DNA of 64,000 bases from Methanoprimaticola sp047501175 (lineage in GTDB: Archaea > Thermoplasmatota > Thermoplasmata > Methanomassiliicoccales > Methanomethylophilaceae), in NCBI RefSeq assembly GCF_047501175.1, contig NZ_JBEQWH010000004.1, positions 1 through 64,000 of the forward strand, written 5' to 3'. Below are positions 44,102 to 52,951 of the stretch, one piece after another. The position numbers were made by a program, and so were the translations under genes. Within the stretch, counting starts at the first letter, position 1; each line of letters starts with the position of its first letter. The notes under the pieces were generated by a model. It made no database searches. It was given only the letters and a program-made list of their open reading frames with translations, and was not told the DNA's origin.

Positions 44102-44857
44102 TCAGCAACGGTTCGTCTTGATCAGCCACCAGCAGATGGTGAAAAATGCTATCGCATAGACTATCAGGATCACGACCGAATCCAAAGGGATCCCCGTGTC
44201 GAGCATTATCCCCCTCATGAGCTCACTGACGTGGGTCAACGGAAGCATGTAGACGACCGCAAATGCGACCGAAGGGAGGGATTCCGCACTGAACAACGTA
44301 CCGCATAGGAAGGTCATGGGTACGATTACCAATGCAGAGAACATGTTGAGTTTCTGAGTGTTGTTGGTAAGCATCCCGGCCAGCAGCCCCAACATGGAGA
44401 ATATGAGTCCAGCGAAGATGATTACGACGATAGCCAGCGGATTAAATGTTACTGCAGGGGATATCAGGTGTCCGACGATCATAAGGGCCGTACAACTCAA
44501 TGTGGCGCGTATGACACCGGATAGACATTTTCCCAGAATTATCGCAGAGACATGGACAGGACACAGGAGAAGTTCATCGAAGCTCATGTAGAACAGTCTT
44601 TGGATCAGTATCTTCATGGATATCGTGCTGAACGTGGCAGACAGTGTGGTCAGGGCGATGATGCCGGGTACTATGAACGCCAGATACATCTCAGGATCGC
44701 TGGAGATGCTCCTTCCGATCCCGAAACCGAAAGCCAGAAGGTATAGAAGAGGACCTATGAGACTTGTGACAAGTATCTCTATGATGTTCTCCTTCGTGTA
44801 AACGAGATCTCCCCAGGCAACCCTGTATGTCTCATCGACCACAGACCGGATGCTCAT
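44102..44857 (-). CDS. ABC-2 type exporter permease, copy 2
   Basis: 251 residues. Paralogue of the copy 1 permease: ETYRVAWGDLVYTKENIIEILVTSLIGPLLYLLAFGFGI and VPMTFLCGTLFSAESLPSVAFAVVYMLPLTHVSELMRG match it closely. Start overlaps the stop of its ATPase (ATGA). The 209 bp separating it from copy 1 hold no clear gene. Confidence 0.9.
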   Translation of the reverse strand: MSIRSVVDETYRVAWGDLVYTKENIIEILVTSLIGPLLYLLAFGFGIGRSISSDPEMYLAFIVPGIIALTTLSATFSTISMKILIQRLFYMSFDELLLCPVHVSAIILGKCLSGVIRATLSCTALMIVGHLISPAVTFNPLAIVVIIFAGLIFSMLGLLAGMLTNNTQKLNMFSALVIVPMTFLCGTLFSAESLPSVAFAVVYMLPLTHVSELMRGIMLDTGIPLDSVVILIVYAIAFFTICWWLIKTNRC

Positions 44858-45771
44858 GACAACCGTCCCCTGTCCTCACCGGTCAACTCCAAAAAGACGT
44901 CTTCCAGGGTGGTCCTTCTGATGTTGACGTATTCATCGCCCAGGGTACCGGCATATTCCTTCGCCTCCTCCCTGGACCGGAAGTATCTGATGATCGATCT
45001 TCCGCCGCTGGAAACCTCCACGGCGACACGTCCGATGGTGTCCCTGAGCTCATCTATAGTCCCCATGGCGACCATCTTCCCATGATTTATGATGGCCACC
45101 CTGTCGCATAGGGACTCCGCCTCGTCCATGTAGTGTGTGGTCAGGAATATGGTGGTCCCTCTGTGGTTCAGCTCCCTGACGAGATCCCAAAGAATGTGTC
45201 TGGCTCTTGTGTCCAGACCTGCAGTTGGCTCATCCAACAGAAGTAGGTCCGGACGATGCACTATGGCACAGACTATCGATGCTTTCCTCTTCCATCCGCC
45301 CGACAGGTTCTCCACCTTATGATCCAGGTACTCCTGCAAACCCAGAAGGTCGGATGCGTATTCTACCCTCGAATCCAGCTCCGACTTGGGGATCTTATGG
45401 AGAAGAGCGTGTTGTTTGATGTTCTGGCGAACGGTCAGATCCTTGTCCAATGAGATATGCTGCTGTGCGATGCCGATGCGTTTCCTAGCCTCGAGATAAT
45501 CATTGGACGAATCGAATCCATCGATGGTGATCCTACCGGAAGTCGGTCTCTGGATTGTTGTTATTGAGCGGATGGTCGTGGTTTTTCCAGCACCATTAGG
45601 CCCCAGGAATCCGAAGATCTCCCCGCGCCTGACATCGAACGTCAGACCGTCGACCGCCGCATGGTCTCCGAATCTTACCACGAGATCACTCACTTCGGCA
45701 ATGGTGTCATAGTCTGCACGATCGCCTTGAATTCGTCCCTGTGCGGGGGATGACAGATCTTGGACGGACAT
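44854..45771 (-). CDS. ABC-2 type exporter ATPase (DrrA-like), copy 2
   Basis: 305 residues, with about 15 more at the N-terminus than copy 1. Walker A GPNGAGKTT, Q-loop GIAQQHISLDKDLTVRQN, signature LSGGWKRK, Walker B LLLLDEPTAGLD, switch TTHYMDEAESLCDRV and the C-terminal TTLEDVFLELTGED. Nearly every motif parallels copy 1, so the two operons arose by duplication and now face each other. The gene has a TATA box and a weak operator-like repeat upstream. Confidence 0.9.
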   Translation of the reverse strand: MSVQDLSSPAQGRIQGDRADYDTIAEVSDLVVRFGDHAAVDGLTFDVRRGEIFGFLGPNGAGKTTTIRSITTIQRPTSGRITIDGFDSSNDYLEARKRIGIAQQHISLDKDLTVRQNIKQHALLHKIPKSELDSRVEYASDLLGLQEYLDHKVENLSGGWKRKASIVCAIVHRPDLLLLDEPTAGLDTRARHILWDLVRELNHRGTTIFLTTHYMDEAESLCDRVAIINHGKMVAMGTIDELRDTIGRVAVEVSSGGRSIIRYFRSREEAKEYAGTLGDEYVNIRRTTLEDVFLELTGEDRGRLS

Positions 45772-45792
45772 GGTCGAGCCGTATACGTCCAG

Positions 45793-45802
45793 AATATATA
45801 AT
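45793..45802 (-). promoter_or_regulatory. TATA box of exporter 2
   Basis: The minus strand reads ATTATATATT, 22-31 nt before the ATG at 45771, giving a nearly leaderless transcript. Confidence 0.55.
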
Positions 45803-45817
45803 GGATGAATATGCCAA
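45801..45817. promoter_or_regulatory. Possible degenerate island operator (exporter 2)
   Basis: ATGGAT-GAATA-TGCCAA has the same layout and the same spacer as the binding protein 1 operator, with three changes. It abuts the TATA box. It may be chance. Confidence 0.3.
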
Positions 45818-45910
45818 CTATGTTTGTAATCCAGTGCACTTATGATGTCTCCATTTTATGATTTGTGACAGTTCCATTTTATGATTTATGAAAAAATATG
45901 ACCCGGCCCG

Positions 45911-47365
45911 TCAGGACCCGACGAACATGATGTGCGGACCCGGGGGCGATGCCCCGGGACAGGAGGTCATTCGGACCCTTCGGACCTCTGGTCCTTGGAG
46001 TTGGAGGCCTGCGACTCGATCCACTTGCGGATGTCGGCCTTCCTGGTGGACCCTATGCCGAAGTACTCCGAGAACTTCTTGGTGGTGGTGAGCTCGAGGG
46101 TCTGCCCCGAACGCTTGCCGGACACGAAGTCCATCTCCACCAACCTGTGGACGTCGTCGTACGCACGGGGTCCGCGGGTCTTCACGAGCTCGGACTGGAG
46201 GACGGGCTGATTGTACGCTATGGTGCTCAGCGTCCTCATGAGACCGCCGGACAGCTCCGCCTTCCCGAACTTCCCGGTGAAGTCCGAGTACTCGGAACGG
46301 AGCATCATCCTGAACTCGTTCCCTATCTTGGCTATCACGATCGCCGAATCGCGGTTGTCGTAATCGCGGCGGAGGTCCAGGATCGCGGTGCGGACCTGGT
46401 CCTCCGGCATCCCGATGCGCTCCGCTATGTCCGAGATCTTCAGGTTCTCCGAGCTGGAGAACAGCGCGGCCTCGACGGCGGCCTTGGGATCCAAATCGGT
46501 TCACCGCCTCGGGGATCATCGCATCGGGATTGTCCTCCAGCGTCCCGGAGGTCCACTCAGTCTTGATCTCGAGGAATATCGTCCCGTACGGGAGCTCGTC
46601 CTGCCAGATGGCCAGCCTGCCGTCCCTCACGAGATGGAGTATGGACACGAACGTCGTCAGGTTCTCCTTCATGTCCGCGGTGTACAGGTCGCGTATGTCG
46701 ATCTGACCGGTGCCGAGCTTCTCGATCCTCTGCCAGACGGACTCCACGTCCCTCTCGTCGTCCTCGTCATGGGCCTTGTTGTCGAAGGTCCTGGGCTCCC
46801 TGGCCTTCAACTCCCTGCGGACGCGCTCGCGCTCCCTCTGGATCTCCACCTCGCGGCGGGCATCCTCGAAGGCATCGATGAGCTCGTAGACGGTGACGGG
46901 GCGTTCGGGCTGCCTCTGGAACGCCTCGCGGAAGCTGACCTCCGGGACGAACATCGTCTCGTCGTCCGAATAGAAGAAGCTGTCATCCAGCTCCTCGACG
47001 ACGTCCACGGGCGGCTCGCTCCTGACCCTGGTGGACTCGGACTGCAGCCTCAGGATCTTCCATGCCATCAGCAGGAGCTTCCCCGCCACGATCATGTCGA
47101 ACCTGTTGGACGTGACCTTCTCCTCATACATCCTGGTGAATTCCGAGAGGTTGACCTCCCAGGGATCGATGCCGTTGTCCAGCACGAGGCTGAACACGGC
47201 ACGGATCGACTCGTCTATCGGGTCCTGGAGCCTCTCCCCCGTGCCTGCGCGGGAGAGGATGTCCATGTACCCCCCTATCCTCCTGAAGGCCTCGTCGTCA
47301 TCGGCGAGGGCCCTGTGGAACAGCAGATGCTGCTCCAGATCCTCCATCCTGGTGTTCCCATCCAT
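45911..47365 (-). CDS. scpA: ScpA, kleisin of the Smc complex, with out-of-frame run-on
   Basis: 484 codons are open, but only the first 290 or so look like ScpA: the N-terminal kleisin part (MEDLEQHLLFHRALADDDEAF; IDPWEVNLSEFTRMYEEKV; MIVAGKLLLMAWKILRLQS) and the C-terminal winged helix ending near IWQDELPYGTIFLEIKTEW. From residue 291 the frame crosses scpB in a different register and becomes an Arg/Gly/Pro-rich shadow. The true protein probably ended at the TGA inside GGTGAACC just before scpB, which is now out of frame. A frameshift (real or sequencing error) or a tolerated run-on could explain this. ScpA closes the Smc ring in chromosome segregation. Starts 1 bp after smc. Confidence 0.75.
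   Translation of the reverse strand: MDGNTRMEDLEQHLLFHRALADDDEAFRRIGGYMDILSRAGTGERLQDPIDESIRAVFSLVLDNGIDPWEVNLSEFTRMYEEKVTSNRFDMIVAGKLLLMAWKILRLQSESTRVRSEPPVDVVEELDDSFFYSDDETMFVPEVSFREAFQRQPERPVTVYELIDAFEDARREVEIQRERERVRRELKAREPRTFDNKAHDEDDERDVESVWQRIEKLGTGQIDIRDLYTADMKENLTTFVSILHLVRDGRLAIWQDELPYGTIFLEIKTEWTSGTLEDNPDAMIPEAVNRFGSQGRRRGRAVLQLGEPEDLGHSGAHRDAGGPGPHRDPGPPPRLRQPRFGDRDSQDRERVQDDAPFRVLGLHREVREGGAVRRSHEDAEHHSVQSARPPVRAREDPRTPCVRRRPQVGGDGLRVRQAFGADPRAHHHQEVLGVLRHRVHQEGRHPQVDRVAGLQLQGPEVRRVRMTSCPGASPPGPHIMFVGS
45967..46494 (-). CDS. scpB: ScpB, winged-helix subunit of the Smc complex
   Basis: 175 residues. Typical ScpB start AAVEAALFSSSENLKISDIAERIGM and two winged helices (RTLSTIAYNQPVLQSELVKTRGPRAYDDVHRLVEMDFVSGKRSG). 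The start is a TTG at 46494 preceded by GGTGAA. No ATG is available in the right place. It is contained in the out-of-frame extension of scpA. ScpB dimers bind ScpA and regulate the Smc complex. The C-terminus is a short charged tail. Confidence 0.85.
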   Translation of the reverse strand: MDPKAAVEAALFSSSENLKISDIAERIGMPEDQVRTAILDLRRDYDNRDSAIVIAKIGNEFRMMLRSEYSDFTGKFGKAELSGGLMRTLSTIAYNQPVLQSELVKTRGPRAYDDVHRLVEMDFVSGKRSGQTLELTTTKKFSEYFGIGSTRKADIRKWIESQASNSKDQRSEGSE

Positions 47366-47366
47366 C

Positions 47367-50300
47367 TCAACTCAACTCCTGACCCTTGTCCGCAGCCTGC
47401 TCCTCGTAGCGGGATACCTCCGCCAGGTCCGGCTGCATGATGACCTTGCTTATGCCCGACGGCGGCCTCGTCACCCCTATGAGGTGATCGGCCAGTGCCA
47501 GCGTGACCTTCCTCAGCGATACCTGTATGAACTGCGCCTTCGAGGAGCTCTCCCTGACCCTGCGCGCGACCATCTCCGCATTGACCGAGTCGAGGAACAT
47601 GTCCACCTCGTCCAGCACGTAGAACGGGGAGGGCTGGTGCTCCTGTATGGCGAATATGAACGACAGTGCGGTGAGGGACTTCTCCCCTCCGGAGAGGGCC
47701 TCGAGCCTCAGAAGCTTCCCGTTCTTCGGCTTGGCGTTTATCATCAGCCCGCCCGCGAAGGGGTCGTCCTCGTCCTCCAGGCCCATGTATGCCTCCCCTC
47801 CGCCTGAGAGCTCCGCGTAAATCTCCTTGAAGTTCTCGTTTATGGCATCGTAGGACTTCATGAAGAGTCCCTTCTTCTTCGCGGAGAGCGATGACATGAG
47901 GTCCGAGAGCTCCCTGATGTGCCTGTTGAGGCTGCCGACCTCCATGTCCAGCGAGTCGTAGCGGGCCTTCTTCTCCTCGTAGTCCTGGATCGCCCTGAGG
48001 TTGACGTTCCCGATGCGCGCGAGTGTGTTCTCCTGGGCCCTGATGGCCTTGCGGATCTCCTCCTCCGAGGGTATCGGCTCAGGCACCTCCACGGTGATCG
48101 CCTCGACCTCGGCACGGCACTGCGCCACGGATTCGGCCGCGGCTATCGACTGCGCGCGGAACGACTCCAGGGAGGCCTTCGAGTTCTCTATGTCCTTGGC
48201 CTTCTCGCGGATGTCTGCATCGAGCCCGTACCTCTCCTCGTTGAGGGCGTCCTTACGGTTGCGGAGGTCGGCTATCCCGCCCTCCATCTGCGACTCTATG
48301 GACCTCAGGGCGTTGAGGTCCAACCTGGAGCGCTCCATCTGCTCGGTGCCTTCGCGTATCGCCTTGGCATCCGCGTCTATCGACCGGACGACGGAGTCCA
48401 GCTGGACCTGCAGGGACTCGTTCTGCTTCCCGAGGCCGTTTATCTCGGTCTCGGCACCGTTGATCTGCATCCTCAGGTCGTTTATGCCGTTGCGCAGGTT
48501 GTAGAGCCTCTCGCGCACGGCCTGTATGCGGGTCTGGAGCTCCACGGGCGCGATCTTCGCCATGCGCTCCTTCACGCGCGTGCGCTCGTCGGTGACGGCG
48601 GACATCCTCTCGGATGCCGCACCGAACTCCGACCTCGCTTTCTCGAACTCCGCGTCTGCGGACGCCATCCTCTCGCGTGCGACGCGGATGTCCTCGGACG
48701 AGGCCCTGCGGGCCTTCCTGAGCTCCTCCACGCGTCCCTTGACCTGTGCGATCTGCTCCCTCTGCTGCATCCCCGACGAGGAGGCCCTGCGCATCTCGTC
48801 GTCGATCGAGCGGATCTCGTCACGGACTCCGCGGAGCCTCGAGCGGACGTCCGCCAGCTGCTCCTGCACGTGGCGGAGCTTCTCGCCGAGTTCCGTGAGC
48901 TTGTCCTCGGACGCCGCACCGAACTTCGCCAGGTTCTGCTGGCTGATCGTCCCTCCGACCATGGCCCCGGAAGCCTCGACGAGCTCTCCCGACCTGGTCA
49001 CTATCCTGATCCCGCCCATTATCCTGCGGGCGGCATCCATGTCCCGGACGACCAGCGTGTCGCCGAGGACGTACCAGAACACGTTCTGGTACCTCTGATC
49101 GAAATCTATGAGGTTTATGGCGTAGCCCTCGGAGTCCTTCTCGGAGATTATCGCCTTGGCGCGGGGCTTGCCCCCCATCATCTTGGTCAGCGGGAGGAAC
49201 GTCACGCGCCCCAGCCTCTCCCTCTTGAGGTACGATATGCAGTCCGCGGCCACCTGGTCGTCGTCGACCACCACGGCCATCATCTTCCCGCCTGCAGCGA
49301 CTGAGAGGGCGGTCTCGTACTCCTTGTCCACGGTCGCGAGCTCCTGCACCGTGCCGTGTATCCCGCGCATCTCCCCGCGGTTCCTCAGCGAGAGTATGGC
49401 CTCCACGGCCGCACCGCCGCGGTTCATCCTGTCGGAGACGCGCTTCTCCGCCTGCATCGAATTGTATTCGGAGTCTATCCTGCGGTACATCGAGTCGAGG
49501 GCGGCCTCCTGCCTCTCCAGTTCGGCCTCCCTGCGCTTGGCCTCCAGGATCCTGTTCGAGAAGTCCTCCGTGCTCGGTCCCGCCTCGGCCTTCATCTGGT
49601 CGAGGCTCCACTCCGCATCCTTTATCTCGAAGTCTATCCCCTGGATCTTCTCGTCCAGTGACGCGACCGCGGAGTGCGCCTCGTCGGCCGCTGCCTCCGC
49701 CTTGGACAGACGTCCCTGCGCCGTCCTGAGGGCCTCCGACCCCTCCGAGAACTCCGCATCCAGACCATCCAGCCTCTCCTGGAGCTGCCTCTGCTCCCCT
49801 CCGGTCTGGGATATCGCCTCGGAGATCTGCCTCTCCTCGGCCTCGGCCTCGACCTTCGACGATTCGGACGATGCCAGCCTCTCGGCCAGCTCCACGGACT
49901 TCTGCCTGAGCACGTTGATCTGCTCGTTGTTCTCCGCGATGGATTCCTCGAAGGTCTGTCTGAAGCCCTCCTGCTCCTCCATGTCGGACTGCGCCGACTC
50001 GACCATGTTGCTCTTCGTGGCGAGGTCGATCTTCGCGTTCTCGATCCTCTTCTTGAGCTCGGTGTACTCCGGTCCGATCTTCTCGGCTATCTCCCTCTCG
50101 GTGTCGGCGATCTCCCTCTCCTTGGCCTCGCGGTCCGCCTCGAGTCTCGCCTTCGTCTCGACGCAGGACTCGATCCTCCCCTCGAGACGGTCCACATGCT
50201 CCGCGATGGACGACTGCTTGGACAGCTCCATCTGCAGGCGCCTGTGCGCGAACTGGGCCCTGGCGACCTCCAGTGCCGCCTGGGCATCGATGTACCTCTG

Positions 50301-50951
50301 GGCGTCCTGACGGTCCCTGTCTAGCTTCTCGATCTGATGGGACAGCTCCTCCATGACTATGCCGATGCGGTCAAGGTTGGTCTCCGCCTCCTGCTTCTCG
50401 GACCTGGCCCTGTCGATGTCCGCATCGAAGCTGGATATCCCGGATATGCCGTCGATGATGCGGCGGCGCTCCAGGTTCCCCATCTGGACGATGCGCGTGA
50501 CGTCCCCCTGCTGCACCAGGTTGTAGCCGTCCGCGGATATCCTGGCCTTGGTCAGGAGGCTGTCAAACTCCGACATCGTGGACTTGCGGTCATTGACGTA
50601 GAAATACGAACTGTAGTCTGAACCGTTGTCCGATATCTTGACATGACGGGTGAGACGCACCTCGTCATCGTCCCAGGGCATCACGCGGTCCCTGTTGTCG
50701 AACACGAGGGAGACCTTCGTGAACCCGGCCTTGCTCCGGGACTTGCCCCCATCGAAGATCAGGTCGGTGAGCTTCCCTGCGCGGACCGCTTTGGAGCTCT
50801 TCGGACCCAGGACGAACAGGATGGCATCCGTGATGTTGGACTTCCCGGAACCGTTCGGCCCCGTCACGGCAGTGTACCCATCCATCAGCGGCACTGTTAG
50901 CTTACCGCCGAACGATTTGAAATTCTCCATCTCGACCGCTTTCAAATGCAC
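47367..50951 (-). CDS. smc: Chromosome segregation protein SMC
   Basis: 1194 residues, GTG start. N-terminal head with Walker A GPNGSGKSN (about residues 31-39) and the Q-loop region GDVTRIVQMG. A long coiled coil interrupted by a hinge around residues 500-650 (GIHGTVQELATVDKEYETALSVAAGGKMMAVVVDD). The second coil leads to the C-terminal head with signature LSGGEKSLTALSFIFAIQ and Walker B PFYVLDEVDMFLD. It forms the condensin-like ring with ScpA and ScpB encoded directly downstream. Confidence 0.97.
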   Translation of the reverse strand: MHLKAVEMENFKSFGGKLTVPLMDGYTAVTGPNGSGKSNITDAILFVLGPKSSKAVRAGKLTDLIFDGGKSRSKAGFTKVSLVFDNRDRVMPWDDDEVRLTRHVKISDNGSDYSSYFYVNDRKSTMSEFDSLLTKARISADGYNLVQQGDVTRIVQMGNLERRRIIDGISGISSFDADIDRARSEKQEAETNLDRIGIVMEELSHQIEKLDRDRQDAQRYIDAQAALEVARAQFAHRRLQMELSKQSSIAEHVDRLEGRIESCVETKARLEADREAKEREIADTEREIAEKIGPEYTELKKRIENAKIDLATKSNMVESAQSDMEEQEGFRQTFEESIAENNEQINVLRQKSVELAERLASSESSKVEAEAEERQISEAISQTGGEQRQLQERLDGLDAEFSEGSEALRTAQGRLSKAEAAADEAHSAVASLDEKIQGIDFEIKDAEWSLDQMKAEAGPSTEDFSNRILEAKRREAELERQEAALDSMYRRIDSEYNSMQAEKRVSDRMNRGGAAVEAILSLRNRGEMRGIHGTVQELATVDKEYETALSVAAGGKMMAVVVDDDQVAADCISYLKRERLGRVTFLPLTKMMGGKPRAKAIISEKDSEGYAINLIDFDQRYQNVFWYVLGDTLVVRDMDAARRIMGGIRIVTRSGELVEASGAMVGGTISQQNLAKFGAASEDKLTELGEKLRHVQEQLADVRSRLRGVRDEIRSIDDEMRRASSSGMQQREQIAQVKGRVEELRKARRASSEDIRVARERMASADAEFEKARSEFGAASERMSAVTDERTRVKERMAKIAPVELQTRIQAVRERLYNLRNGINDLRMQINGAETEINGLGKQNESLQVQLDSVVRSIDADAKAIREGTEQMERSRLDLNALRSIESQMEGGIADLRNRKDALNEERYGLDADIREKAKDIENSKASLESFRAQSIAAAESVAQCRAEVEAITVEVPEPIPSEEEIRKAIRAQENTLARIGNVNLRAIQDYEEKKARYDSLDMEVGSLNRHIRELSDLMSSLSAKKKGLFMKSYDAINENFKEIYAELSGGGEAYMGLEDEDDPFAGGLMINAKPKNGKLLRLEALSGGEKSLTALSFIFAIQEHQPSPFYVLDEVDMFLDSVNAEMVARRVRESSSKAQFIQVSLRKVTLALADHLIGVTRPPSGISKVIMQPDLAEVSRYEEQAADKGQELS

Positions 50952-51080
50952 CTGTCAAACACCCCTTTCGGGCTAAGGCCTCCCATAGGCCCTTCGCATC
51001 CCATGCCGCATGTGTTACGGTCCGGTCGGGACCCCTTCAATTCCCGCCCGCGCACGCGACAAATACACAACGCATGCGCG

Positions 51081-51089
51081 GTATATAAA
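51081..51089 (-). promoter_or_regulatory. Probable TATA box of smc operon
   Basis: The minus strand reads TTTATATAC, about 130 nt before the smc start, implying a leader of roughly 100 nt. No better box is seen closer. Confidence 0.35.
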
Positions 51090-51108
51090 GAAAAGCAGGT
51101 CCGCGGCC

Positions 51109-52419
51109 TCAGGACAGCCTATCGACGAGCGAGGGTATGTCCGCGACGGAACCGAGCGTGACGGTCGGCCTGACGTCCGACGATTCCAGCATGGCGCGGT
51201 CTGTCTCACCGGAGAGCACCAGTATGGACTGCGTCCCGGCACGGTCCGCCATCGCTATGTCCGTGTACAGGCGGTCCCCGACCATGACGGTGTCATCGGG
51301 CCTGACGCCCATCTCGCGCGCGGCCATCTCCAGCATGAGACGGTTGGGCTTCCCTATGACGACTGCGGTAGTCTGGCACATCTGTTCGAACATCCTTATG
51401 AACGGCCCGATGTCTATGTCGTAGGAGTCCTCCGTCGGACACAGGTCGTCAGGATGCGTGGCTATCAGCTCCGCACCGTTCCTGACGAAATGGAACGCCT
51501 TGTTGATCTTCTCGTACGTGATCGTGGTGTCGAAGGTGAGCACGACTATGTCTGGATCCTCGTCCACGATAGGGACTCCGGCATCATCCATCTCCCTCAC
51601 CACTCCGGGCACGGCGACCGGGTACACCGTCCTGCCGAAACGCTCGGAGATCAGGAAGCGGATGGTCGCGGTGGTGGATGTGAGCACGTCCTTCTCGGAG
51701 GCGTCGAAGCCCAGACGGCGCAGCTTGTCGCTGTAGAAGCCACGATCGTGGCTGGAGTTGTTGGTCAGGAACACGAACGGTATCCTGCGCTCCCTGAGGA
51801 ACGATATGAACTCCCTCGCTCCCGGGATGGGCTGCCCGCCCTTGTATATCGTGCCGTCCATGTCCAGCATGAACCCGCCGAACCTCATGTCCGGTGCAAT
51901 GCGTTCCGCGACCATTCCCATCGCCTCATCCAGCTTCGCACGGGCTTCCTTGTTGTATATCGTCGCCGCGGGATGGTACGTCGGCATGAAGTCGACCTGC
52001 CTTCCGCCGACGTCTATGCTGACGATCCTGTTGGCGACCTGCGCCATCGGACCGTCGTAGCCCATCAGGTCGCGACATGCGGACTTCCCCAGCCCCACGA
52101 CCAGTCTGGCACTCTGCAGTTCGGATTGCAGGAAGGGCCTGCAGGCCTCCATCTCGGCCGGGCTCGGGTCCCTGTTCCCGGGGGGCCTGCACTTGACGGT
52201 GTTGGTGATCATGACATCGGAACGGGAGAATCCGTGCCTGGACATCATGTCCGAGAGGATCTTGCCGGAACGGCCTACGAAGGGCCTTCCCTGCTCGTCC
52301 TCGTTCTCACCGGGGGCCTCCCCCACAAGCACCACCCCGCCGGGCCTCCCGTCCGGGTAGACTACCTGTGTGCGTCCTTCGCAGAGTCCGCAGAGCCTGC
52401 AGTCCGGTTCCGGCCTCAT
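51109..52419 (-). CDS. Family 4 uracil-DNA glycosylase fused to a HAD phosphatase
   Basis: 436 residues from the ATG at 52419. Residues 1-175 are a family 4 uracil-DNA glycosylase: GEAPGENEDEQGRPFVGRSG motif, [4Fe-4S] ligands C7, C10, C77, C93 and PTYHPAA. It removes uracil from deaminated DNA. Residues about 180-436 are a NagD/p-nitrophenylphosphatase-like HAD domain: GFMLDMDGTIYKGG, FLTNNSSHDR, and VIGKPNRLMLEMAAREMGVRPDDTVMVGDRLYTDI. No stop or start separates them, so they form one chain. Coupled to pyrE by ATGA overlap. The HAD substrate might be a nucleotide. Confidence 0.9.
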   Translation of the reverse strand: MRPEPDCRLCGLCEGRTQVVYPDGRPGGVVLVGEAPGENEDEQGRPFVGRSGKILSDMMSRHGFSRSDVMITNTVKCRPPGNRDPSPAEMEACRPFLQSELQSARLVVGLGKSACRDLMGYDGPMAQVANRIVSIDVGGRQVDFMPTYHPAATIYNKEARAKLDEAMGMVAERIAPDMRFGGFMLDMDGTIYKGGQPIPGAREFISFLRERRIPFVFLTNNSSHDRGFYSDKLRRLGFDASEKDVLTSTTATIRFLISERFGRTVYPVAVPGVVREMDDAGVPIVDEDPDIVVLTFDTTITYEKINKAFHFVRNGAELIATHPDDLCPTEDSYDIDIGPFIRMFEQMCQTTAVVIGKPNRLMLEMAAREMGVRPDDTVMVGDRLYTDIAMADRAGTQSILVLSGETDRAMLESSDVRPTVTLGSVADIPSLVDRLS

Positions 52420-52946
52420 CTCTCTCCCAGTAGCTCGGATCCCTTGACCAGGGGTATGAAACGGACGCCCTCGGCCTCCAGGGCCTCGGCACCTCCGGCC
52501 TCGCGGTCTATGACGGAGAGGACCCACTTCACGTCCGCCCCCGCCTCCCTCAGGACCTGTATGCCTTTGACGCAGGACCCTGCCGTGGTCACCACATCCT
52601 CGACCATGAGGATGGTCTCCCCTGCATTGAGGTCACCCTCGATCTGCTTCCCGGTGCCATGGTCCTTCTTCTCCTTGCGGACCATCACGAACGGAAGGCC
52701 GGTCTCGAGGGCCAACGCGGCCTCGAGAGGGACCGCACCCAGAACCACTCCTGCGATCCTGTCCGCCTCGATGCCGTTCTCCCTGACCTTGTCGGCCATG
52801 AGGCGTGCTATCAGGCCCAGCACCTTCGGGTCGGTGCTCGCCTTTTTGATGTTGATGTAATAATCGCTCTTCGCGCCGGACGCGAGGGTAAACTCGCCGA
52901 ACTGCAGTGCGCCGCACTCTTTCAAAGCATCCGAAAGCTCACTCAT
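52416..52946 (-). CDS. pyrE: Orotate phosphoribosyltransferase
   Basis: 176 residues from the ATG at 52946 (the frame upstream is a shadow of carS). PyrE joins orotate to PRPP to make OMP in pyrimidine synthesis. The PRPP-binding motif ILMVEDVVTTAGS is intact. The N-terminal FGEFTLASGAKSDYYINIKKAS and the flexible-loop segment VRKEKKDHGTGKQIEG are typical. Starts 5 bp after carS, with GGTGAT across that stop. Confidence 0.95.
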   Translation of the reverse strand: MSELSDALKECGALQFGEFTLASGAKSDYYINIKKASTDPKVLGLIARLMADKVRENGIEADRIAGVVLGAVPLEAALALETGLPFVMVRKEKKDHGTGKQIEGDLNAGETILMVEDVVTTAGSCVKGIQVLREAGADVKWVLSVIDREAGGAEALEAEGVRFIPLVKGSELLGER

Positions 52947-52951
52947 ATGAA

